NCBI GenBank assembly: GCA_017630215.1
Contig: JAGBVR010000014.1
Location: forward strand, 1 to 64,000
Length of the DNA stretch: 64,000 bases
Origin: Bacteroidales bacterium
GTDB taxonomy: Bacteria; Bacteroidota; Bacteroidia; Bacteroidales; UBA932
Direction: 5' to 3'
Made by a program: the position numbers and the translations under genes. Shown here in pieces: positions 45,181-55,100 of the stretch. The notes beneath the pieces are model-generated. The model was given only the letters and a program-made list of their open reading frames with translations. It did no database searches and had not been told where the DNA came from. Position 1 is the stretch's first letter; each line of letters begins with the position of its first letter.

Positions 45181-46528
45181 TGACCTTGTTCCACTGACCG
45201 CGGGTGAAGTCAGGCACTTCTACCGGCATGGAACCGTTCTCGAGAGAAATGCGGGAAAGTTCGCTTACGCAGCACCACTCTGCCATATCATATACATCCA
45301 TATCCAGAGGAAGACCGTTATGCAGACAGTATACAAGTCTGTAATCCATAATAAAGTCCATTCCTCCATGGCCACCTACGCTCCGAGCAAACTCCACGAA
45401 TTCAGGATTCATAAGCGCATTCGGGTATTTGGCCTGAAGTTCCTTCAGTGCCTCTCCAGAATAGATTTTTTCGGTACCAAGTGCATCGTAACCTTCTGCA
45501 AGAGAAGCGTTTTCACGAAGACAATAAAGCTGAACCGGATATTTTCCGGCATATCCGTCTGTTCCGACCACCTGATATAGACGGTCATATGGACGCGGAG
45601 TCATCACGTCGTGCTGGATGAGCATTGTCTTGCCGTTTTCTGTGCTGATAAGAGTGCTTGTCTGGTCTCCGTTCTGGAATTCAGGACAAGGGGTTCCGTT
45701 CTTCAGCTGATATATCTTAGGACCATTGATCGGCTTGGTATCCATTGACACCAGAGTCTTCATCCTGTCACCTCTGTGAATGTTCAGCACCTGACATACA
45801 GGTCCGATACCGTGAGTCGGATATACATCTCCCCTGTTCTCCTTATTGAATTCAAGTCTCCAGCTCTCCCAATACTCATTCCAGTATGGATCAAGACAGT
45901 GGTGATAAGCGCCCTCTACGTGGATGACCTCTCCGAAGACACCCTCCTGCGCCATTGCCAATGTGGACATCTCAAAGAAATCATATACACAGTTCTCAAG
46001 CATCATGCAATGCTTTCTGGTCTTCTCGGACATATTGACCAGAGCCCAGATATCATCGAGAGTAGTGGCGGCAGGAACCTCAATGGCTACATGTTTACCA
46101 CATTCCATAGCATAAAGAGCAATAGGAACGTGAGTCTTCCAATCAGTGCATATATATACAAGATCCACTTCATTGCTTTCACATAGTCCTCTCCATGATT
46201 CCGCTTCTCCACCGAAAGTCTGCACCTTTTCAATGCCTCTTGTCTGGAGTCTTGCCGCACTTCTATCCACTCTGTCCTGCTCGATATCACATATTGCAGT
46301 GATGGCGCAATCAGGGACATAGGTAAGACGATCCACCGCGCTGGCTCCACGCATTCCAAGTCCCACAATTCCGATTCTTACCGTCTCAATAGGCTCGGTC
46401 CTGAGCCCCAGGACACTTTCCTGTCCGGCCGGTCTTTCCGGTACGACGGTCTTGATGACATTGACATTTTCATTGCAGGAAACGAGCGACAGCACCGCTA
46501 GTGCCATGAGAAGAAACCATTTTTTCAT
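45158..46528 (-). CDS. GH109 NAD-dependent alpha-N-acetylgalactosaminidase lipoprotein
   Basis: GH109 enzymes cleave terminal alpha-GalNAc (for example the blood-group A epitope) by an NAD-assisted oxidation-elimination mechanism within a Gfo/Idh/MocA fold. The 456-residue protein has a lipoprotein signal (SLVSC, Cys-18). The Rossmann motif is GIVGLGMRG near 53-61, followed by GKHVAIEVPAATT, HCMMLENCVYDFFE, EGAYHHC, YPTHGIGPVCQ with the putative catalytic His, and HGGMDFIMDYRLVYCL. These match Bacteroidetes GH109 proteins closely. It is the promoter-proximal gene of a tight three-gene unit with GH33 and the kinase. Confidence 0.9.
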   Translation of the reverse strand: MKKWFLLMALAVLSLVSCNENVNVIKTVVPERPAGQESVLGLRTEPIETVRIGIVGLGMRGASAVDRLTYVPDCAITAICDIEQDRVDRSAARLQTRGIEKVQTFGGEAESWRGLCESNEVDLVYICTDWKTHVPIALYAMECGKHVAIEVPAATTLDDIWALVNMSEKTRKHCMMLENCVYDFFEMSTLAMAQEGVFGEVIHVEGAYHHCLDPYWNEYWESWRLEFNKENRGDVYPTHGIGPVCQVLNIHRGDRMKTLVSMDTKPINGPKIYQLKNGTPCPEFQNGDQTSTLISTENGKTMLIQHDVMTPRPYDRLYQVVGTDGYAGKYPVQLYCLRENASLAEGYDALGTEKIYSGEALKELQAKYPNALMNPEFVEFARSVGGHGGMDFIMDYRLVYCLHNGLPLDMDVYDMAEWCCVSELSRISLENGSMPVEVPDFTRGQWNKVNGFTYAF

Positions 46529-46610
46529 AACTTTCCGATATTTTCAGCTAATATACAATTTTTATCCTAAAGATGCGATTCGCAACATACTACTCATCAG
46601 CATTTTATGC

Positions 46611-46645
46611 AATGTGCGTGCTCCCCTCCGGACAGCACGCACATT
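46611..46645. other. Perfect 12-bp hairpin between purH and GH109
   Basis: AATGTGCGTGCT (46611-46622) and AGCACGCACATT (46634-46645) with an 11-base loop, about 40 bases after purH on its strand. No T-run follows on the minus strand, so it is a factor-independent terminator only in a loose sense. It lies where the purine transcript should end before the GH109 operon. Confidence 0.6.
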
Positions 46646-46684
46646 ACATAATATCCTGATTATCAAGCCTTAAGACTCCTCCGA

Positions 46685-48235
46685 CTAATGCTTGAAGTGG
46701 CGCATTCCGGTGCAGAGCATTGTGATACCGCACTCGTTGGCCTTCTTTACAGAATCCTCGTCACGCACACTACCGCCTGGCTGAACGATAGCCTTCACTC
46801 CATACTCGGCAGCAAGGGTAACAGTGTCGTCGAATGGGAAGAATCCGTCAGAGCCGAGAACAAGGCCTTCAGCCTTGATGTCCTTTCCAGCCTCCCTGAG
46901 AGCTGCCTCTGCCTGCTCGAGGGCGATCTTTGCAGAACCGACACGGTTCATCTGACCGGCTCCTACTCCGAGAGTAGCTCCATCCTTCACCACTACGATA
47001 GCATTGGACTTCACATGCTTTACAATTCTCCAAGCGAAGTCAAGGTCTGTCAGCTGGCACTCGCATGGCTTAGCCTCTGTAACGCACATATCAGCCACCA
47101 CTGTCTTGGTGTCGATATCCTGCTCCTGAACGAGAATACCACCGTTCATGCTCACATACATATTATGGCCACCCTCTTCCTTGCTCATATCCACCTTGAG
47201 GAGACGGAGATTCTTCTTTGTGCAGAGAACTTCAAGGGCCTCGTCAGTGAATGATGGAGCCATAATGATTTCGAGGAAGATCGGCTTCATGAGTTCAGCT
47301 ACCTCCTTGTTCACCTCACGGTTTACGGCAACAATGCCTCCAAAGATACTCACCTTGTCAGCCTCGTACGCCTTCTTCCATGCATCTACCACGTCAGTTC
47401 CGATTGCAGCACCGCAAGGATTCATATGCTTGAGACCTACACAGAAAGGAGCCTCGAACTCGCGGACAATGTTAAGAGCCGCATTGGCATCCTGGATGTT
47501 ATTGTATGAAAGTTCCTTGCCATTGAGCTGCTCTGCTGTAGCAAGAGAGAAAGGAACCTTATCGAGAGTCGCATAGAACTTGGCATTCTGATGAGGATTC
47601 TCGCCATAGCGGAGGCTCTGCTTGAGATCGTACTCGAGGAAAAGCTTCTCGTTAAGACCTGCTGCCTTGCGCATGTAGGTAGCGATCATCATATCGTACT
47701 CTGCAGTGTGAGTATATGCTTCCGCTGAAAGCTGGAGACGGGTTTCCTTTGTAGTGTTGCCGGTCTCACGGATCTCCTCGATGATCTTCGCATAGTTTTC
47801 AGGGTTGCAGACTACAGTCACCGCACTCCAGTTCTTTGCTGCAGAACGAAGCATTGAAGGACCTCCGATGTCGATGTTCTCGATGGCATCCTCCATTGTA
47901 ACATCAGGCTTAGCGATGGTCTGCTTGAAAGGATAGAGGTTAACGCACACCATATCGATGAATTCGATACCGTTCTCCTTGAGCTGAGCGATGTGGCTGT
48001 CGAGGTCACGACGACCGAGAAGTCCTCCGTGCACCTTCGGATGAAGAGTCTTCACACGACCGTCACAGATTTCAGGGAAACCGGTGATCTCGCTGATATT
48101 GATTACTTCAAGTCCTGCATCCTGCAGAAGTTTCATTGTTCCGCCGGTCGCGATGATCTCCCAACCGAGCTCCACTAACTGACTGGCGAATTCTACTACG
48201 CCTGTCTTATCACTTACACTAAAAAGCGCTCTCAT
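46685..48235 (-). CDS. purH: Bifunctional AICAR transformylase / IMP cyclohydrolase
   Basis: PurH performs the last two steps of IMP synthesis, using 10-formyl-THF. The 516-residue protein starts with the cyclohydrolase MGS-like domain ([35 protein letters not shown]-like segment at [16 protein letters not shown]). It continues with the transformylase domain ([36 protein letters not shown]). ATG 48235 was chosen; an upstream extension needs a TTG at 48271 and adds residues not expected in the family. It follows purM by 61 bases on the same strand. Confidence 0.96.
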   Translation of the reverse strand: MRALFSVSDKTGVVEFASQLVELGWEIIATGGTMKLLQDAGLEVINISEITGFPEICDGRVKTLHPKVHGGLLGRRDLDSHIAQLKENGIEFIDMVCVNLYPFKQTIAKPDVTMEDAIENIDIGGPSMLRSAAKNWSAVTVVCNPENYAKIIEEIRETGNTTKETRLQLSAEAYTHTAEYDMMIATYMRKAAGLNEKLFLEYDLKQSLRYGENPHQNAKFYATLDKVPFSLATAEQLNGKELSYNNIQDANAALNIVREFEAPFCVGLKHMNPCGAAIGTDVVDAWKKAYEADKVSIFGGIVAVNREVNKEVAELMKPIFLEIIMAPSFTDEALEVLCTKKNLRLLKVDMSKEEGGHNMYVSMNGGILVQEQDIDTKTVVADMCVTEAKPCECQLTDLDFAWRIVKHVKSNAIVVVKDGATLGVGAGQMNRVGSAKIALEQAEAALREAGKDIKAEGLVLGSDGFFPFDDTVTLAAEYGVKAIVQPGGSVRDEDSVKKANECGITMLCTGMRHFKH

Positions 48236-48296
48236 ATATTGTTTATTAAAAATTCCATCAACAGTTGGCAAGGTCTATCGGGCCTCACCATGACAA

Positions 48297-49466
48297 TTAA
48301 TAAATGAACTCTCCGAATTCCGAGCGGATGATGAGTTCCTTGTGGTCACACTCCTCTACGCGTCCTACGATCTGAGCATCGATACCGAAGCTCTTCGAAA
48401 TCTCGATTACCTGCTGAGCGTGCTCAGGAGAGAGGTATACTTCCAGACGATGGCCCATATTGAATACCTTGTACATCTCTGCCCAATCTGTACCGCTCTG
48501 CTCGTGGATTGTCTTGAAAAGTGGTGGGACAGGGAATAGATTGTCCTTGATGACACGAATATTGTCGCCTACGAAATGAAGTATCTTTGTCTGTGCACCA
48601 CCAGAGCAGTGAACCATTCCATGAATCTCAGGCCTGAGGGCATCCAGGAGCTTCTTCACTACAGGAGCATAGGTGCGGGTAGGAGAAAGGACGAGCTTTC
48701 CTGCGTCAATAGGCGAACCCTCCACTTCATCAGTCAGCTTGAGACCACCGCTGTAAACCAGATCCGCTGGAACTGCCTTATCGTAGCTTTCCGGATATTT
48801 TTCTGCGAGATATTTAGAGAATACGTCGTGACGGGCACTGGTAAGTCCATTGCTGCCCATACCTCCGTTGTATTCCTTTTCGTATGTAGCCTGACCATAT
48901 GAAGCCAGACCTACGATCACATCTCCCGGACGTATATTGGCATTGTCGATTACATCGCTTCGCTTCATACGGCATGTAACTGTAGAGTCAACGATGATGG
49001 TGCGAACCAGATCTCCGACATCTGCTGTCTCGCCGCCAGTAGCATATACTCCGACACCCATTTCTCGAAGCTCAGCAAGAAGTTCATCAGTTCCGTTGAT
49101 GATGGCGCTGATCACTTCACCGGGAACAAGGAGTTTGTTACGGCCTATGGTAGATGACACGAGAATATTGTCCACTGCACCTACGCATAGAAGATCATCG
49201 ATGTTCATTATGAGAGCATCCTGTGCGATGCCTTTCCATACAGAAAGATCACCGGTCTCCTTCCAATAGAGGTAAGCCAAGGATGATTTGGTACCCGCTC
49301 CGTCAGCGTGCATAATGTTACAATATTCAGGATCTCCTCCGAGAATATCAGGAATGATCTTGCAGAATGCCTTTGGGAAAATGCCTTTGTCGATGTTCTT
49401 GATAGCGTTGTGCACATCCTCCTTGGATGCTGAGACACCACGCTGCATATACCTTTGGTTGCTCAT
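48297..49466 (-). CDS. purM: Phosphoribosylformylglycinamidine cyclo-ligase (AIR synthetase)
   Basis: PurM closes the imidazole ring of the purine using ATP. The 389-residue protein shows the PurM N-terminal segment MHADGAGTKSSLAYLY with the metal-binding site, the IMNIDDLLCVGA strand, YATGGETADVGD, and the later GMVHCSGGAQTK. The sequence is of the divergent Bacteroidetes type, longer than the E. coli enzyme (about 345). It is preceded by a -7 box of its own and by 150 bases without a gene, so it may start a separate transcript with purH. Confidence 0.94.
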   Translation of the reverse strand: MSNQRYMQRGVSASKEDVHNAIKNIDKGIFPKAFCKIIPDILGGDPEYCNIMHADGAGTKSSLAYLYWKETGDLSVWKGIAQDALIMNIDDLLCVGAVDNILVSSTIGRNKLLVPGEVISAIINGTDELLAELREMGVGVYATGGETADVGDLVRTIIVDSTVTCRMKRSDVIDNANIRPGDVIVGLASYGQATYEKEYNGGMGSNGLTSARHDVFSKYLAEKYPESYDKAVPADLVYSGGLKLTDEVEGSPIDAGKLVLSPTRTYAPVVKKLLDALRPEIHGMVHCSGGAQTKILHFVGDNIRVIKDNLFPVPPLFKTIHEQSGTDWAEMYKVFNMGHRLEVYLSPEHAQQVIEISKSFGIDAQIVGRVEECDHKELIIRSEFGEFIY

Positions 49467-49492
49467 AACAGGTCTGTATTGATTTCAAACTG

Positions 49493-49500
49493 CAAAAATA
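49493..49500 (-). promoter_or_regulatory. -7 element upstream of purM
   Basis: The minus strand reads TATTTTTG, matching TAnnTTTG, 26 bases before the purM ATG. The -33 position has only a T-run. The rest of the gap 49501-49616 is G-rich on the minus strand and holds no gene that I can see. Confidence 0.45.
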
Positions 49501-49616
49501 ACAAATTTCAGTATTATTTAAAAGGGGGATACGAAAACTGTTGACAAGCAGACATGCACGCGGAACCACCTGCCCCACCCACAGCAAGCATTTCAGACCA
49601 TACAACTGATTATCAA

Positions 49617-50642
49617 CTAATTACGCTTATTATTCGACTTTCCCGCATTCCTCAGCTGGCGGGAATTGTAGAGATTATGCCATATACTGTACAAACCACC
49701 GACAATTGCAGTTTCTGGAGTCATAAAAGTATATCCCATCCAGATAGCGAAGACCGTGTTCTTCTGGCCAAGGGCCTGACCGGACGTGACTTTTCTTATC
49801 TCCTTACCGCGTTCCTCCACTATCGGACTATAAGTTCTAGGACGGTAGCGGCTGCCGATAAACCGACCCATGGCAAATTGAAAAGCACAGCAGACCAATG
49901 AGATCAGTCCCATCAGCATGAGGAGACGGAGACTCATCGTACTGTGGACTATGGACTTTGTGGTCACCGTGATAGCAAAAGTGAGGGCAATTGCCCAGAG
50001 ATAGAAGGCCAGATCCGGGAAATTCAGGAGCTTGCGATGAATTCTCGGAGCAAGATAGCGGACAAGCCAGGCTGCCAGACAAGGCAATATCAGCAATGGA
50101 AATATTTTCGCGACAATCATGCTGAAGGCCATCCAGAAATCCATTCCGTCCATAGGATGAAGCAATGGAACCACAAGCGGAACCAGCACGGCGGCAACAA
50201 GATTTATCAGCACAGTATATGTCGTTATGCCTGCAACATCTCCACCGAGCTTTCCGGTGACAACTGCCGCAGCTGTAGCTGTAGGACATATAAGACAGAG
50301 CATTGCACTTTCGATAAGGACCACCTTGTCATGATAGGTTCCGGGGAAGGCATTCACCACCCACACAGCCAGAAGTCCGAGTACAGCAAAAAGCCCTCCC
50401 TGGATCAACAGAAGCCACCAGTGCCATCTGTGTGGCTTAAGATCCTTCGGCTCGATGCGGCAGAAGGTCAGGAAGAGCATGGAAAATATGAGCAGAGGCT
50501 GCAGGATAGAAACCACACCGCTCAGAAACGGCCCGGCTCTGTGCACGGGTTCCGGCATTATATAATATATAAGGTAAATGGATGCTCCCGTCACCATTGC
50601 GATGGGAAGCATCCATTCTCTTATTGTCTTCTTTACATCCAT
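49617..50642 (-). CDS. BASS/SBF-family transporter in the purine cluster
   Basis: A 341-residue inner-membrane protein with about 9-10 hydrophobic segments. The layout and the late ALGQKNTVFAIWMGYTF segment followed by HNLY match the bile acid:sodium symporter (SBF) fold, and CPTATAAAVVTGKLGGD near residues 120-136 corresponds to the first conserved crossing region. The substrate is unknown. BASS members carry organic anions such as bile acids, pantoate and pyruvate. Its ATG follows the purF stop with no base between, so it is translationally tied to purF. A role in moving a purine-pathway metabolite is possible but unproven. Confidence 0.82.
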   Translation of the reverse strand: MDVKKTIREWMLPIAMVTGASIYLIYYIMPEPVHRAGPFLSGVVSILQPLLIFSMLFLTFCRIEPKDLKPHRWHWWLLLIQGGLFAVLGLLAVWVVNAFPGTYHDKVVLIESAMLCLICPTATAAAVVTGKLGGDVAGITTYTVLINLVAAVLVPLVVPLLHPMDGMDFWMAFSMIVAKIFPLLILPCLAAWLVRYLAPRIHRKLLNFPDLAFYLWAIALTFAITVTTKSIVHSTMSLRLLMLMGLISLVCCAFQFAMGRFIGSRYRPRTYSPIVEERGKEIRKVTSGQALGQKNTVFAIWMGYTFMTPETAIVGGLYSIWHNLYNSRQLRNAGKSNNKRN

Positions 50643-52040
50643 CTACTCTTCGTAGAGTTTAGTCGGATACTTGTGGTTAAAACAAGCAAGGCAGAGATCA
50701 TCACGATGACCGGCCGCGAGCATTCCCTCATGAGAGAGGAAAGCCAGAGAGTCAGCATCGATGAGCTTGCAGACCTGTTCCACTGAATTGCTGTTGCTGA
50801 TAAGCTCCTGCGGCGTATGGACATCCACACCATAATAGCAGGTATATTTCAAAGGAGCGCTGGCAATACGCACATGAACTTCTGCTGCACCTGCCTCACG
50901 AAGCATCTTGACAATCTTCAATGAAGTGGTACCACGGACAATTGAATCGTCCACAAGAACGACTCTCTTGCCCTTGACAATACTCTTAACAGGAGACAGT
51001 TTCATCTTCACACCCTTTTCACGAAGAGACTGGGTCGGAAGGATGAAGGTACGGCCCACATACTTGCTCTTGATAAGACCCATCTCATATGGAAGTCCGC
51101 TGGCTTCAGCATAACCCTGAGCTGCACTGAGGCTTGAATCCGGAACTCCGATCACGATATCAGCATCGGCAGGCGATTCACGGAAGAGGATTCTTCCCGA
51201 CTCTTTTCTATAATTATGCACATTGCATCCTTCAATGTCGCTGTCAGGACGGGCAAAGTACACATACTCCATTGCACACATAGCATGACGCTGAGGCTCT
51301 GCATAGAACTGGCTACGGATACCATGATGATCGAGAGTAACGATTTCACCCGGCTCCACATCACGGATATATTCCGCTCCAAGCACGTCGAATGCACAGG
51401 TCTCGCTCGCTACGACATATCCATCACCAAGCTTTCCGATGGCAAGAGGATGGAATCCGTACTTGTCGCGGCAAGCATAGATTCTTCTACCCGTCATTAT
51501 CACAAATGCAAAAGCTCCATCCAATTGATTGAGTGCATCCTTGATTGCATGGATTCTCGGAAGAGTCCTGTCTGTTCCTTGTTTCTTGATAAGATGAGCC
51601 AATACTTCAGCATCAGAAGATGATTGGAAGAGGCTTCCCTTATCTTCCAGCTCCTGGCGAAGCTGGTTATAATTCACGATCTGACCATTATTGGCCATTG
51701 CGAAATCACCGGAATTGTGGTGGAAAAGGAATGGCTGGATATTCTCTGTTCCCTTGCAGCCGGCATTGCTGTAGCGGACATGTCCGATGGCCATACGTCC
51801 CGGAAGTTTCTCCATCTTCTGTTCATTGAAGACTTCGCTTACAAGACCGTCTCCTTTTACTCTGTGAAATTCCCCCTCTGGACCTACAGTCACGATACCG
51901 CATCCCTGCTGACCTCTGTGCTGGAGTGCGTGCAGACCGTAATAAGCCAGGCCAGCCGCATCATCCACGCCATAGATTCCAAGAACACCACACTCATGGT
52001 GTAGCTTGTCATCTCTATATTTATTGTTACACTTACACAT
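50643..52040 (-). CDS. purF: Amidophosphoribosyltransferase
   Basis: PurF makes phosphoribosylamine from PRPP and glutamine, the committed step of purine synthesis. From ATG 52040 the 466-residue product has a 16-residue propeptide ahead of the nucleophilic Cys-17 (HECGVLGIYG), as in B. subtilis-type enzymes that are processed. The phosphoribosyltransferase motif VVLVDDSIVRGTT and the C-terminal LCLACFNHKYPT, with cysteines that ligate a 4Fe-4S cluster in that type, are present. A longer frame to 52091 would enter the hairpin region and lacks support. The downstream BASS gene begins directly after the stop. Confidence 0.96.
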   Translation of the reverse strand: MCKCNNKYRDDKLHHECGVLGIYGVDDAAGLAYYGLHALQHRGQQGCGIVTVGPEGEFHRVKGDGLVSEVFNEQKMEKLPGRMAIGHVRYSNAGCKGTENIQPFLFHHNSGDFAMANNGQIVNYNQLRQELEDKGSLFQSSSDAEVLAHLIKKQGTDRTLPRIHAIKDALNQLDGAFAFVIMTGRRIYACRDKYGFHPLAIGKLGDGYVVASETCAFDVLGAEYIRDVEPGEIVTLDHHGIRSQFYAEPQRHAMCAMEYVYFARPDSDIEGCNVHNYRKESGRILFRESPADADIVIGVPDSSLSAAQGYAEASGLPYEMGLIKSKYVGRTFILPTQSLREKGVKMKLSPVKSIVKGKRVVLVDDSIVRGTTSLKIVKMLREAGAAEVHVRIASAPLKYTCYYGVDVHTPQELISNSNSVEQVCKLIDADSLAFLSHEGMLAAGHRDDLCLACFNHKYPTKLYEE

Positions 52041-52064
52041 TTTTGTTTCTTTTTTAGATTTCCA

Positions 52065-52103
52065 TTCAAGCCGGGATGTCCCACTCGTCATTCCCGGCTT
52101 GAA
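52065..52103. other. Perfect 12-bp hairpin between purL and purF
   Basis: TTCAAGCCGGGA (52065-52076) pairs with TCCCGGCTTGAA (52092-52103) around a 15-base loop. It occupies the 77-base gap in an otherwise continuous purine operon. No T-run follows on the coding strand. It may be a partial terminator, an RNA-processing site that changes the PurL to PurF ratio, or a small palindromic repeat. Confidence 0.65.
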
Positions 52104-52117
52104 CGATAATCATACCA

Positions 52118-55100
52118 CTATTCTCCGCGGAAGTAAGCCACGGCATTGTCAAAGAGAGGCTGCTCGAGTCCCTCGTCCATAATATTCTTGAAGAGATTAC
52201 CCTCGAAGCGCTCAGTATGTCCCATCTTTCCAAGAATCTGACCGTTGCGGCTGATGATTCCCTCGATTGCATAGTAAGAACCGTTAGGGTTGTAAGGAGA
52301 CTCCATTGTCACCTCCTCGTCAATAGGATCCACATACTGGAACGCTACCTGACCGTTGGCGAAAAGTTCTTTTGCGAGCTCCTCGTTCACCACGAACTTA
52401 CCCTCTCCATGGCTGACAGCGATAGTATGAAGGTCATTCACAGCAAAGCCCTTGAGCCAAGGAGAATTGGTTGTGGAAACCTTAGTGGTCACCATCTGGG
52501 AGATATGACGGTTTATGTCGTTGCGGAAGAGAGTTGGGCTATCCTTGGTAACCTGACCGAGACGGCCATATGGAAGGAGACCGGATTTCACAAGAGCCTG
52601 GAATCCGTTGCATATACCGAGAATAAGTCCACCACGGTCAATAAGAGCATGAATAGCATCTGCTATATCCTTATTATTCAACACATTGGCAATAAACTTA
52701 CCACTTCCGTCCGGCTCGTCACCAGCAGAGAATCCGCCACAGAGCATGAGGATATGACACTCGTCAATATTCTTCTTCATTTCAGCGATTGAACGGAAAA
52801 TGTCATCTTCGGTAAGGTTGCAGAACACGCTCATACGGACTTCTGCACCAGCATTGCGCCATGCCTTGGCCGAATCGTAGTCGCAGTTTGTACCCGGGAA
52901 TACAGGAAGATATGCGATTGGCTTCTCCACAGGCTCACCCTTGTACTTGAGGTCTGCCTTCTTAGCTTTGAACGGCTTCACACCCTCGAGACCAGCAGGA
53001 ACAAGTTTCTTGTTATATGCCTCTGCCGTATCAGGATAAACCTGAGCAAAACGACCTGAGTTCACAGACATCAGTTCGAAGATATCGAATGCCTTGCCGT
53101 TGATTGTAAGTTCGCTTTCTTCTCCATCGGTAACCTCTCCGATGAGGATTGCATTCGGATAGTCGAGTTCACCTTCTGCCTCAACGAGGATAGAACCATA
53201 GCCGTAGCTGAAAAGTTCCTTCTCATCATATTCGATCTTGGCATCAAGTCCGTTACCGAATGACATCTTGCAGATGGCTTCAGCCACTCCACCGAATCCA
53301 AGAGCATATCCTGAAACGATCTTCTCTGCCTCAATCTGCTCGGTGATATATTTCCAGTTAGCCTTAAGCTGCTCGGTATCAGGCATATAATTAGCAAGCG
53401 GTGTATGCTTGATCAGATACAGCTTATTGCCTTCGTATTTAAGCTCAGGAGAGATCACATTCTCTGCGTCCACAGTAGTGATACCGAATGCCATGAGCAT
53501 AGGAGGAACGTTGATATTCTCGAATGTTCCGCTCATCGAGTCCTTTCCTCCGATCGAAGGAAGACCGAACTCCACCTGCATCTTAAGGGCTCCCAGAAGG
53601 GCCGAAAGCGGCTTGCCCCAAGACTTGCGGTCTGTCATACGCTCGAAATACTCCTGATACGAGAAACGCATCTTCTCATAGTCTGCACCTGCCGCAACAA
53701 CCTTTGAACAAGCCTCTACCACCGCGTAGGCAGCACCATGATAAGGGCTCCAACTTGCGATGTAAGGATTGTATCCGAAGGCCATGATTGAGGCTGTGTC
53801 GGTATATCCGTCTGTAGGGAGCTTCTGAACCGAAACCTGAGTCTCCGTGCTCTGAAGCATACCTCCGAACGGCATAAGGACAGTAGAACGTCCGATTGTA
53901 GAGTCGAACATCTCGATAAGTCCCTTCTGTGAAGTTACGTTAGGGTCCTGAAGATTATTGAAGATCTTCTCCTTCAGATCCTCTCCTTCTACTGTACGCG
54001 CGAAAGGATTCTTTTCCTCTACAGCACCTACCGTAGCCTTTGCATAATGCTTTGCTCCGGCACTATCGATGAATTCACGTGAAAGGTCCACGATGACCTT
54101 GTCACCATAGAACATACGCATACGCTTTCTGTCTGTGACATCAGCCACGTATGTAACCTCGACATTCTCGCTTGCACAGTAAGCCATCATCGCCTCCTTG
54201 TCTTTAGCCTCGATAACTACAGACATACGCTCCTGTGACTCACTGATGGCAAGTTCTGTAGAATTAAGTCCACTGTACTTGGTAGGAACCCTGTCGAGAT
54301 ATATATCAAGTCCTTCAGTAAGCTCGCCGATCGCCACGCTGACACCGCCGGCTCCGAAGTCGTTGGATTTCTTGATAAGTTTTGTCACCTCAGGACGACG
54401 GAAAAGTCTCTGAAGCTTTCTTTCCTCAGGTGCATTACCCTTCTGAACCTCACTTCCGCAAGTCTCGAGAGATTCCTCTGTGTGTTCCTTTGATGAACCT
54501 GTAGCTCCGCCTACTCCGTCACGACCCGTACGGCCACCGAGAAGGAGGACAACATCACCAGGAGCCGGGCTCTCACGACGTACGCTGTCAGCCTTGACCG
54601 CTCCGACCACCGCACCTACTTCAAGACGCTTTGCCACATAACCCTCGTGATAAACCTCACGTACATGTGTAGTGGCAAGTCCGATCTGGTTACCGTAGCT
54701 TGAGTAACCGTGAGCGGCCTTGCGTGAAATTATGCTCTGAGGAAGCTTGCCGGCCATTGTCTCTGAAACAGGAAGATAGATATCGCCCGCTCCGGTCACA
54801 CGCATTGCCTGATAAACGTATGCACGTCCAGAGAGCGGGTCACGGATCGCACCGCCGAGACATGTTGCAGCACCACCGAAAGGCTCGATTTCAGTAGGAT
54901 GGTTATGGGTCTCGTTCTTGAACTGGAGAAGCCATTTCTCTGTTGTCATCTCACCCTCATCATCCACGATATCCACATCCACATAGATACTGCAGGCATT
55001 GTTCTCCTCACTGACCTCCATATCATCCAGAAGGCCCTTTGACTTGAGATAACGGGCACCGATACATGCCATATCCATAAGATTAAGGCCCTTGTTCTCA

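Noticed and set aside
48236-48271. Longer start for purH at 48271
   Set aside because: The start would be a TTG and the extra residues are not expected for PurH. ATG 48235 begins the conserved [10 protein letters not shown] segment.
49467-49616. A possible small gene or RNA between purM and the BASS transporter
   Set aside because: No open frame of useful length and no strong hairpin was found, only a -7 box near purM.
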